A stretch of 25,079 nucleotides of DNA, taken from positions 1 to 25,079 of the forward strand of contig JANXQE010000096.1 in assembly GCA_025356925.1 (NCBI GenBank). Reading direction: 5' to 3'. This DNA is from Limisphaerales bacterium. GTDB taxonomy: Bacteria > Verrucomicrobiota > Verrucomicrobiia > Limisphaerales > UBA8199. Below are positions 1 through 6,826 of the stretch, in pieces (within the stretch, counting starts at the first letter, position 1; every line of letters begins with the position of its first letter). A program made the position numbers and the translations under genes. The notes beneath the pieces were generated by a model. The model saw only the letters and a program-made list of their open reading frames with translations. It was not told the origin of the DNA and searched no databases.

Positions 1-1203
1 CCCAACCGTCGCGACCTGATTATCGGCGTAGACGAGAAGAACACCGGAAACCTGACCCTGGGCGCGGGGTTCAGTTCGGTTGACTCCCTGGTGGGCTTCG
101 TGGAGATGACCCAGGGCAACTTCGATCTGTTCCACCCGCCAACGTTTACCGGTGGCGGCCAACGCTTCCGTTTGCGCGTGGCGTTGGGAACGCAACAACA
201 GGATTACCTGGCTTCGTTTGTCGAGCCGTGGTTCCTTGGGCGCAAGCTTGCCCTTGGTGTGGATCTGTATTACCGGGACCTGGCCTACTTCAGCCTTAAC
301 AACATGTACGACATCGTTCGAGGCGGCGCCCGGTTCAGCCTGACACGCGCCCTGGGCAACGATTTCCTTATCGGCAGTCTTAGTTATACGCTCGAGGACG
401 TTAATGTCAGGTTGAACCCGGGCTTTTTCGGTCCGCAGTTGACCACGTTGCCCGGCGTCGGACCGCCTGGTTTCGGAACCCCTTCGGGTCCGGTAGGTCC
501 GGGCGGAGTTGCCGGACCCCCTTTCGTGGTGCCAGCGAATGTGCCCGATGCCATCCTTGCCGAGCAAGGCTGGAACCTGTTCTCGCGCTTGGGCGCCTCG
601 CTTGCCTACGACACCCGGAACAGCGTCCAGTTGCCCAACAAAGGCCAGCGTACTGAATTGGACGCCGAGTATGTCGGTGGTTTCCTGGGCGGCGATCGGA
701 ATTTTGCCAAGCTTGAACTTAAGACCGGCTGGTATTTTAAAGGATTTGCCAAGGGCCACGTGCTGGAATTGGTGGGCCGTACGGGCGTGGCCAAGAACCT
801 GCAATCGGGAGACGTTCCGTTCGAAGAGCGCTACTATTTGGGAGGGCTTTACTCGCTGCGCGGTTTCAAATTTTATAGCATCAGCCCGCGCCAGGCTGGG
901 TTTACAGAACCGATCGGCGGCGACACCTATTGGTTCGGTTCGGCCGAGTACAGCATCCCGATTATTGAGCAGGAACACGGCGTGGGGGTTCGCTTTGCCG
1001 TCTTCTACGATGTTGGCAATGTCGCCGTCAAGCCCTACACTTGGAATCTGAACCAGTTTGATGACAACTGGGGGGTAGGACTGCGACTCAACCTGCCCAT
1101 CGGCCCAATCCGGCTGGACTACGGCATCCCCATCCATCATGACCAGTACAACTCCAGCAGCGGCCAATTCCAGTTCGGCGTAGGATATGCACGGGGGTTC
1201 TGA
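1..1203 (+). CDS. bamA: BamA, outer-membrane protein assembly factor (5'-truncated by window edge)
   Basis: This is the C-terminal beta-barrel part of an Omp85/BamA protein. It folds and inserts beta-barrel proteins into the outer membrane. The reading frame is open from base 1 (PNRRDLIIGVDEKNTGNLTL...), so the POTRA domains lie upstream of the window. Visible family signs are GFSSVDSLVGFVEMTQGNF, the EPWFLGRKLALGVDLYYRD stretch, and the conserved LRGF motif of barrel loop 6 at 856-867. The protein ends in an aromatic residue (GYARGF), the usual outer-membrane insertion signal. A glycine/proline-rich insertion (about 415-540) looks like an extended surface loop. The stop overlaps or abuts the next gene, and an OmpH/Skp-type gene follows, which is the classic bamA neighbourhood. 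Confidence in identity is high. Confidence 0.95.
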   Translation, partial: PNRRDLIIGVDEKNTGNLTLGAGFSSVDSLVGFVEMTQGNFDLFHPPTFTGGGQRFRLRVALGTQQQDYLASFVEPWFLGRKLALGVDLYYRDLAYFSLNNMYDIVRGGARFSLTRALGNDFLIGSLSYTLEDVNVRLNPGFFGPQLTTLPGVGPPGFGTPSGPVGPGGVAGPPFVVPANVPDAILAEQGWNLFSRLGASLAYDTRNSVQLPNKGQRTELDAEYVGGFLGGDRNFAKLELKTGWYFKGFAKGHVLELVGRTGVAKNLQSGDVPFEERYYLGGLYSLRGFKFYSISPRQAGFTEPIGGDTYWFGSAEYSIPIIEQEHGVGVRFAVFYDVGNVAVKPYTWNLNQFDDNWGVGLRLNLPIGPIRLDYGIPIHHDQYNSSSGQFQFGVGYARGF

Positions 1204-1204
1204 T

Positions 1205-3661
1205 ATGATTTGTGAAATGCTCAAATCATCCTCCTTAACGCTGGCACGCCTGGTTTGGCGCCCGGCCGCCGCCTTGGGATTGGCGGTCGCGGGGATGACT
1301 GCCGCCCAGGGAACTCCTGCAGCCGTAATCAAGTCCCCCAGCGTCCTCTCCCTCTCCGGTTGGCCTTTGTTTTTCGCGCCGGGCCTCGCCCCGAGCAACG
1401 GACCCGCCAATTTCCTTGCCCGCGGTCCGAACTATCAGTTGCGCGTCGAGCCGGCCGAGGTGGACTTTATGTTGCGCCGGCCGCAGCTCGCTCCCGCGCG
1501 GGCCTCTGTGCGCCGTGATGAATCGATCGGCGTTCGGAGTGCTCCAGCCCGGGTGGTGCGCATGTCTTTCGTCTCTGCCAACCTGCGGGCCAGTATTTCC
1601 GGGGCAGGGGAGCTGGAAGGAAAAGTAAACTACCTCGTGGGCAATGATCCGGCTCGGTGGCGCGCTCAGATCGCCACGTTCGCCAGCGTTCGGGTCGAGG
1701 CCCTTTATCCGGGAATCGACCTCTTGTACTACGGTAATCGCCAGCAGCTCGAGTACGATTTCACGGTCGCTCCCCAGGCCGACCCCGCGGCGATTTCCTT
1801 CCGGTTCGAAGGCGTGGACCGACTCGCGGTAAATTCGGCGGGAGAGTTGGTCGTGGGGCTGGGGGATGGGGAATTGCGCCAGCATCGGCCTGTGATTTAC
1901 CAAATCGTGCGCGGTGCGCGCTGTGAGGTGGCCGGAGGTTACCAAGTGAAAGATTCTCGCACCATCTGTTTCGCGGTTGGGCCCTATGACCATGACCGGC
2001 CTCTTATCATCGACCCGGTCTTCAGCTACGCCACCTATTTTGGCGGGAATGGCGGGGACGCTGGGCTCGCGATTAAGGTGGATGGCAATGGGTCGGTCTA
2101 CCTTGCAGGTGAAACTCTTTCGACCCAGTTTCCCTCTGTCGCGGCGGGCAACCCGTTCCAATCTCAGTTCCGTGGCGGCACGGAGACCGGGGACGCGTTT
2201 ATCGCGAAACTGGATAACACCGGCTCCAAGCTCCTCTATTTTACTTACCTGGGCGGCAGCGCAGATGACGGCGCTTACGACCTGGCGATTGACAGCTCCG
2301 GTAACGCCTACGTCACCGGGTTCACCGTCTCGTCCGATTTTCCGACCACGAATGCCCTCTTTAACCAGATTAGCGGAACGCCGGACTCGACGTTTCACGT
2401 TTATCCGGTGGAAGCCTTTGTGGCGGAGCTTAACACCAATGGCTCGGCCTTGGTCTATTCCACGTACCTGGGAGGCACTGACAGTGACGTGGGCAGCGGA
2501 ATCGCGGTTGACCCAGCAGGCTATATTTACGTCACCGGTAAAACCTTTTCGACCAACTTCCCGGTTCTGAACCCGTTCCAGGGCTCCTCAGGCGGCAACG
2601 CCGATGTGTTTGTCAGCAAGTTCGCGCCGGGAGGCGGGAGCCTTGTTTACTCGACTTATCTCGGTGGCAACGGTTTGGACTCAGGCGAGGGCATTGCGGC
2701 CGACCAGGCCGGAAACGCCTATGTAACCGGCTCCACCAGTTCCACGGGCTTCCCGATCACGCTCGGCGCCGGCCAAACGAATCTAAACGATTCGGGTGTC
2801 GGCATCGGCATTTTCGACGCGTTTGTTACGAAGGTCGCTCCTGACGGCAGCAGCCTGGCTTATTCGACCTACCTGGGTGGCTCGCAGAACGATTACGGCT
2901 ACCGCATCGCTGTGGATGGTGCCGGGAACGCTTACGTTACCGGCTCTACCCAGTCGTCGGATTTTCCCCACACGAACAACTTCGGGCTCACGCTGGGCGA
3001 GGACGGCACGAACGCCATCAATTCCGATGCCTTTCTGACCAAGTTCGACGCGAACGGCCAGTTGGCCTATTCCGCCCAGTTTGGCGGCACCGATAATGAT
3101 GCCGGGTGGGATGTGGCCGTTGATCCCTCCGGGCACGCGTTCGTCATCGGCATAACGCTCTCGACGAATTTCCCAACCGCCAATGCTTTCGATCTTTTTC
3201 GAACCACCAATTCGGGAGCCAAAGACGTCTTTGTGGTCGCCTTCGATACCAACGCCGCGCCTGTGCTGTATTCAGCTTACCTGGGCGGGTCTGCCGACGA
3301 TTTTGGATATGGCATCGCGGTCGACGCCGAGGCCAACACCTACCTCAGCGGGATGACTCTCTCCAGCAGGTTCCCGACCACGGTGGGGCCTTTCCAGGGG
3401 GCTCTGGCTGGTTCGAGCGACGCGTTCGTCGCCAAGATTCGGCTGCGGGATCCGCTGCTCCGCGCCGAGCAGTTAGGCAACGTCTTCCAGTTGAGTTGGC
3501 CGGCCACCGCTCCTGATTATGTGCTCCAATCGACCGTGGACCTGGCCCCGCCCCAACTGTGGACGACCGCGCCGCAATCGCCCGTGTTAACCAACGGAGA
3601 ATACCTCGCGAGTTTGACCACCACCAATCCTTCAATTCTTTTCAGGCTCTTCCGGCCTTGA
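1205..3661 (+). CDS. Secreted SBBP-repeat beta-propeller protein
   Basis: An exported protein of about 818 residues that is probably extracellular or bound at the cell surface; its ligand is unknown. A Sec-type signal peptide is seen (LVWRPAAALGLAVAGMTAAQG). Residues of roughly 50-260 resemble the N-terminal domain usual in SBBP proteins (NYLVGNDPARWRAQI, LYPGIDLLYYG, LEYDFTVAP). I count seven SBBP repeats, each built on Y-L-G-G ... D-x-x-G-N-x-Y-V-T-G-x-T-x-S-x-x-F-P, between about 2030 and 3380. Seven repeats would make one complete seven-bladed propeller. The last 70 residues (LSWPATAPDYVLQST ... FRLF) are a C-terminal domain often seen on secreted verrucomicrobial proteins. I prefer the ATG at 1205, just after the bamA stop and behind a GGGGG stretch. 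An ATG at 1187 overlapping bamA, or one at 1217, is also possible. Confidence 0.85.
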   Translation: MICEMLKSSSLTLARLVWRPAAALGLAVAGMTAAQGTPAAVIKSPSVLSLSGWPLFFAPGLAPSNGPANFLARGPNYQLRVEPAEVDFMLRRPQLAPARASVRRDESIGVRSAPARVVRMSFVSANLRASISGAGELEGKVNYLVGNDPARWRAQIATFASVRVEALYPGIDLLYYGNRQQLEYDFTVAPQADPAAISFRFEGVDRLAVNSAGELVVGLGDGELRQHRPVIYQIVRGARCEVAGGYQVKDSRTICFAVGPYDHDRPLIIDPVFSYATYFGGNGGDAGLAIKVDGNGSVYLAGETLSTQFPSVAAGNPFQSQFRGGTETGDAFIAKLDNTGSKLLYFTYLGGSADDGAYDLAIDSSGNAYVTGFTVSSDFPTTNALFNQISGTPDSTFHVYPVEAFVAELNTNGSALVYSTYLGGTDSDVGSGIAVDPAGYIYVTGKTFSTNFPVLNPFQGSSGGNADVFVSKFAPGGGSLVYSTYLGGNGLDSGEGIAADQAGNAYVTGSTSSTGFPITLGAGQTNLNDSGVGIGIFDAFVTKVAPDGSSLAYSTYLGGSQNDYGYRIAVDGAGNAYVTGSTQSSDFPHTNNFGLTLGEDGTNAINSDAFLTKFDANGQLAYSAQFGGTDNDAGWDVAVDPSGHAFVIGITLSTNFPTANAFDLFRTTNSGAKDVFVVAFDTNAAPVLYSAYLGGSADDFGYGIAVDAEANTYLSGMTLSSRFPTTVGPFQGALAGSSDAFVAKIRLRDPLLRAEQLGNVFQLSWPATAPDYVLQSTVDLAPPQLWTTAPQSPVLTNGEYLASLTTTNPSILFRLFRP

Positions 3662-3749
3662 CCCAGCTTCGACGACTACTCAACGTCGCGCTCGCGTGGC
3701 CAATATTTTTGAGTTGGCGACTCATATGATTTCTGATTGTCTCTTTTTT

Positions 3750-4391
3750 ATGATGAATTTATTGCAGCGGTTGGTTGCGGGCATGATTCTAATGTCCTTG
3801 CTGAGCGGGTCCGCCCTGGCGCAGAGCAAAATGGCAACGGTGGATCTTCGCAAAGTCTTTGATGGCTACTGGAAAAAAAAGCAGGCCGAAGCCGCGCTCA
3901 AGGACCGACAGACCGATATGGAAAAGGAAGACCGCAACATGGTCGATGACTACAAGAAGGCAAAAGAGGAGTATCAGTCGCTTTTGGTTAGCGCAAATGA
4001 TCAGGCGGTCTCGAGCCAGGAACGCGACAAGCGGAAAACTGCGGCCGAGGAGAAACTCAGGCGCATGAAAGAAATGGAAGATAGCATCGCCCAATATGAG
4101 CGGCAGGCGCGCACCACCATTGGCGAGCAGAGCCAGCGCATGCGCTCCAATATTCTTGCCGAGATTCGGAACGTGGTGAACGCCAAAGCCAAGGCCGGCA
4201 GTTTTTCTCTCGTGATTGACACCGCCGCCGAAAGCATTAACAGCACACCCGTGTTCCTCTACTCCAGCAACGAGAACGACATCACCGATGCCGTGCTCCA
4301 GCAACTCAATGCCACCGCCCCGGCCGATGCTGTCAAGGCCGACGAGACACCGGTCAATAAGGATGACAAGAAAAAGGACGGGAAGAAATAA
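3750..4391 (+). CDS. OmpH/Skp-family periplasmic chaperone
   Basis: Predicted periplasmic chaperone of the Skp (OmpH) family. It holds unfolded outer-membrane proteins on the way to BamA. The signal peptide is NLLQRLVAGMILMSLLSGSALA followed by a QSKMATVDLRKVFDGYWK start typical of mature OmpH proteins (new strand followed by YW/Y). Long charged helices follow (about residues 35-140, the coiled-coil tentacles), then a return strand (FSLVIDTAAESINSTPVFLYS). The family usually ends near there; here a lysine/aspartate-rich tail of about 40 residues is added. The frame is open upstream to a GTG at 3696 and an ATG at 3726, but the signal peptide fits best with a start at 3750 or 3753. No clear Shine-Dalgarno is seen. 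It converges with the next gene, whose stop is 15 bp away. Confidence 0.88.
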   Translation: MMNLLQRLVAGMILMSLLSGSALAQSKMATVDLRKVFDGYWKKKQAEAALKDRQTDMEKEDRNMVDDYKKAKEEYQSLLVSANDQAVSSQERDKRKTAAEEKLRRMKEMEDSIAQYERQARTTIGEQSQRMRSNILAEIRNVVNAKAKAGSFSLVIDTAAESINSTPVFLYSSNENDITDAVLQQLNATAPADAVKADETPVNKDDKKKDGKK

Positions 4392-4406
4392 ACCATCTCT
4401 AAGCGC

Positions 4407-5588
4407 CTAGCTTTGGCTCAAACGCTGGACCGGTTTTTCGAAAAAGAGTTGGTGGGCTTCCTCAAGAATAGCCGGGATCCGGGCGGCAAAAGGGCTGTGA
4501 TCCAGACACCCGTTCCAACCCGCGACACCAGCCTTGGCCGCATTTTCTCCGGGAAACCAATGGTCGGCTTGGCCCAGCAGGTTGTAGCGCATCTTACCCC
4601 AGCCCACCAGGTCCAGTGACTTGGCGTAGGTCCATAGCCGCAAGATTTCGAGAATGTTAACCTGTCCGGGGACATCCACGTACTGCGGCAGCCCTTCAAA
4701 CCAGCGCGCGCACCAATCCGCCCCCAGCGTGGCGTGCATCGCCTGTTCCAGTCTAGCGGCGATTGGATTGACTTTCTCCTGGAGGCAACCGTAGAACTCG
4801 AGCGCGCGCAAGTGCTCGTCGAAGTCCGAAGGTCGAGCCACCCCACAGCTCAGGGTGTGGACTTGCGGTCGGTTCAGGCAATACAGGTCGTTGAAGCCCA
4901 TCGGGCTCAAGGGGCGACACAGCTCGACCAGTTTAGTCGGGGGCTCGTACAGTTTTCCACCTTTGTCGTTAGGGCTGATGATGAACACTCCCATATCGTG
5001 CGCCGTGGCGGCCTCCACCGCAGGCCAGTTGAGATCATTCACAAAGTACCAGTGCAGGTTCACGTAATCGAACTCCCCGCTCTGGATCGCTTCCAAAATG
5101 ATGTCGGGAGTCGCGTGAGTGGAAAACCCGATGAAGCTCACGCGCCCTTCGCGTTGGAGTTGGCGAGCGGCAGCGATGCACCCGTCTTTTTGCAGCGCGT
5201 GACGAAGCAGTTCACGGTTATTAATGCCGTGCAACGACAGTAGATCAACGTGCTCGAGCTTCAGGTAGTTCATGGACGTCTCGAAGGTGCGGACGAAGGC
5301 TTTCGCGCTCGGGTTCGGCGCGACTTTGGTTTGGACAATGATTTTGTCGCGCGGCAACTTCGGCAGGACGCTGCCCAACTGCATTTCAGACGTGCCGTAA
5401 CCTCGAGCGGTTTCAATATGGTTGATGCCCAGCTCCAACGCCCGATGGACGCAAGCCTCCAGGTTGGCCTGGTCGTCGGCGGGAATGTCTCCCGGCCTGA
5501 CGTCCTGCCATTTGAATTGGTAGCGCATTCCGCCGCAGGAGATGACGGGCATGGCGAGTTCCGTGCGGCCAAATCGTCGGTAGTACAT
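4407..5588 (-). CDS. Aldo/keto reductase, COG1453-like, with degenerate C-terminal Fe-S region
   Basis: Predicted NAD(P)H-dependent oxidoreductase of the aldo/keto reductase TIM-barrel fold, 393 residues, cytoplasmic (no signal peptide); substrate unknown. The N-terminus MYYRRFGRTELAMPVISCGG is a standard AKR start. Catalytic tetrad candidates are E59 (usually Asp), Y64, K88 and H120. The SPNDKGGKL segment (205-213) is typical of COG1453-type predicted reductases. In that group the C-terminal third often carries ferredoxin-like cysteine clusters. Here the matching places (DWCARWFEGLPQYVDVPG around 291-308 and GWNGCLDHSPFAARIP around 357-372) keep the framework but only single cysteines (C293, C361), so cluster binding is unlikely. 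The frame stays open upstream to 5819, but that extension is arginine-rich, unlike AKR, and overlaps strong hairpins, so I start at 5588. Convergent with the OmpH gene. Confidence 0.88.
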   Translation of the reverse strand: MYYRRFGRTELAMPVISCGGMRYQFKWQDVRPGDIPADDQANLEACVHRALELGINHIETARGYGTSEMQLGSVLPKLPRDKIIVQTKVAPNPSAKAFVRTFETSMNYLKLEHVDLLSLHGINNRELLRHALQKDGCIAAARQLQREGRVSFIGFSTHATPDIILEAIQSGEFDYVNLHWYFVNDLNWPAVEAATAHDMGVFIISPNDKGGKLYEPPTKLVELCRPLSPMGFNDLYCLNRPQVHTLSCGVARPSDFDEHLRALEFYGCLQEKVNPIAARLEQAMHATLGADWCARWFEGLPQYVDVPGQVNILEILRLWTYAKSLDLVGWGKMRYNLLGQADHWFPGENAAKAGVAGWNGCLDHSPFAARIPAILEEAHQLFFEKPVQRLSQS

Positions 5589-5683
5589 GCGCCGGAAGAT
5601 AGGGCAGGGTGCCTGGGCAGGCAAGGTGCGCCATAGCGAGCGTCGGACCGATTCCCATCCGCCGGTCGGCCGGCGTGCCTGCG

Positions 5684-5723
5684 GCAAGCGATTTGGCGCC
5701 CGAGGGTCCGCGCCAAGGCTTGC
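5684..5723 (+). repeat. Strong hairpin (inverted repeat) in the AKR/coiled-coil intergenic region
   Basis: Stem seen directly: GCAAGC (5684-5689) pairs with GCTTGC (5718-5723), T5692 with G5717 as a wobble, and TTGGCGC (5693-5699) pairs with GCGCCAA (5710-5716). The loop has 10 bases and two bases (5690-5691) are bulged. The wobble is tolerated only if the plus strand is the RNA. There is no T-run after it, so it is not a plain terminator. A second hairpin starts two bases later. Confidence 0.55.
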
Positions 5724-5724
5724 T

Positions 5725-5749
5725 TGATCGCGCGCGCCGCGTGTGATCA
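5725..5749 (+). repeat. Second tandem hairpin, adjacent to the first
   Basis: TGATCGCGCG (5725-5734) can pair with CGTGTGATCA (5740-5749) over 10 bp, including two G-U wobbles, with a five-base loop (CGCCG). The wobbles favour a plus-strand RNA. Smaller stems also exist just upstream (TGCCT/AGGCA at 5610-5623; GACCG/CGGTC at 5646-5667). The block may be a structured RNA or a REP-like palindrome. Function unknown. Confidence 0.5.
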
Positions 5750-5812
5750 GACAACACCGCCAGACGGAGGCGGTCGGCCCCCCGCACAGGGTCCACAAAA
5801 TCCAAACTGGCG

Positions 5813-5841
5813 TTGACACCCGGCTCGGGAATGTCTAATTT
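5813..5841 (+). promoter_or_regulatory. Predicted sigma-70-type promoter of the coiled-coil gene
   Basis: A perfect -35 box TTGACA (5813-5818), a 17-bp spacer and a weak -10 TAATTT (5836-5841, three of six consensus bases) point into the gene at 5877. Transcription would start near 5848, leaving a leader of about 29 bases that contains AAGGG before the ATG. The -35 box is exact; the -10 box is the weak part of this call. Confidence 0.45.
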
Positions 5842-5876
5842 CTAGATCAGTAAAAGTTTAACTCGATAAGGGCACC

Positions 5877-6644
5877 ATGTTGATCCGAATTAGTTTGATC
5901 GTCGCGATCGTCGCCGGATTGGCCGTCAGCGGCCTGAATTTCCTCAAGGTTAAAGAAAAGATAACCACCATCCAGGAGCAGCGGGAGGCCGAAAAAAGCG
6001 CGAAAGTCCAGGCCCAGACTGATCTGGCCAGTACGAGAAAGGATCTGGAAAAAACCACCGCCGATCTCAAGACGACCAAAACCACATTGGAAGCCACAAC
6101 CGCCGAACGTGACAAGGCCGTCGGCGACCTCGCCAGTCAGACCAAACGCGCTGATCGGCTCACCGAAGAGCGCGACAAAATCACCAAAGAGCGCAACGAT
6201 GCCCAGGCTGACTTGGCTGCCTACGTTGGGACTGGCCTCAAACCGGAACAGGTGCTGGCCATGAACAAAGAATTCAAGGGCCTCCAGGCTGCCTTGGATG
6301 CGTCACAAGACGAGAAAAAGCTGCTGGGTCAGAAAATCACGCGACTGCAGACGGAACTGGATCGATACGTTAACCCGGAAAAGCCTGTGTTTTTGCCCGC
6401 GTCGCTCATCGGCAAAGTCCTGGTCACCGATCCCAAGTGGAATTTTGTGGTCCTGAACATCGGTTTGAACCAGGGAGTGAAGGAATACGGCGAACTCCTG
6501 GTCAACCGCAATGGCAAGCTCGTGGCCAAAGTGATCATTCGTAGCGCCCAAAAGGACCGCTGTATTGCCAATGTCATGCCGGGCTGGCAATTGGGAGAAG
6601 TGATGGAAGGCGATCAAGTCACCCCGGCTCACCCCGAGACATGA
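5877..6644 (+). CDS. Membrane-anchored coiled-coil protein of unknown function
   Basis: A 255-residue protein that I do not recognise as a named family. Residues 4-23 form one N-terminal membrane anchor (ISLIVAIVAGLAVSGLNFL). Residues 26-163 are a long, highly charged coiled coil full of K/E/T/D heptads (DLEKTTADLKTTKTTLEATT and so on). Residues 172-250 form a compact beta-rich domain (GKVLVTDPKWNFVVLNIG, QGVKEYGELLVNRNGKLVAK, GEVMEGDQV), like the small SH3-like/MreC-like barrels that follow coiled coils in cell-envelope proteins. The domain presumably faces the periplasm and may space or scaffold the envelope; this is inference. AAGGG precedes the ATG by about six bases. Its stop overlaps the next start as ATGA, so the downstream lipoprotein is translationally coupled. 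Confidence 0.85.
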   Translation: MLIRISLIVAIVAGLAVSGLNFLKVKEKITTIQEQREAEKSAKVQAQTDLASTRKDLEKTTADLKTTKTTLEATTAERDKAVGDLASQTKRADRLTEERDKITKERNDAQADLAAYVGTGLKPEQVLAMNKEFKGLQAALDASQDEKKLLGQKITRLQTELDRYVNPEKPVFLPASLIGKVLVTDPKWNFVVLNIGLNQGVKEYGELLVNRNGKLVAKVIIRSAQKDRCIANVMPGWQLGEVMEGDQVTPAHPET

Positions 6645-6811
6645 AGCTTTTTCGTGCCCGCTCGGTTTGGTTTCTAATCCTGGGTCTGGTTGCGCTCGGG
6701 CTGGCCGGGTGTGCCAGCACTCAAGATTCGGAGAACGCCTCGGTCAGACCCTGGAACACACCCAAAGGCTGGGAGAATGGCTTGCCCAGCACGATGCAAG
6801 AGGGTCGCTGA
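6641..6811 (+). CDS. Small predicted lipoprotein (56 residues)
   Basis: A short gene that a size cut-off would miss. It starts inside the previous stop (ATGA, 4-bp overlap). The signal is MKLFRARSVWFLILGLVALG, with a clean type II lipobox L21-A22-G23-C24, then A25-S26. The mature lipoprotein would have only 33 residues: a short acidic linker, then RPWNTPKGWENGLPS (36-50) and MQEGR at the end. The tryptophan-proline pattern has the look of a conserved short motif rather than random sequence. A partnership with the coupled coiled-coil protein in the envelope is inferred. It converges on RNase Y with 15 bp between stops and no visible terminator, so the two transcripts probably overlap at their 3' ends. 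Confidence 0.8.
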   Translation: MKLFRARSVWFLILGLVALGLAGCASTQDSENASVRPWNTPKGWENGLPSTMQEGR

Positions 6812-6826
6812 CGACCCGGAAGCAGC

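Noticed and set aside
1235..2398. Long open frame (387 codons) antisense to the SBBP gene
   Set aside because: It mirrors codon bias of the real gene, has no domain or signal features, and the sense strand shows a clear SBBP protein.
4434..4445. TTTTTCGAAAAA palindrome near the OmpH/AKR convergence as a terminator
   Set aside because: It encodes conserved-looking residues of the AKR C-terminus (LFFEKPV) and has no GC stem.
5589..5819. N-terminal extension of the aldo/keto reductase to 5819
   Set aside because: The 77 extra residues are Arg/Trp/Cys-rich, unlike any AKR start, and the region folds into strong hairpins; MYYRRFGRTE at 5588 is the family start.
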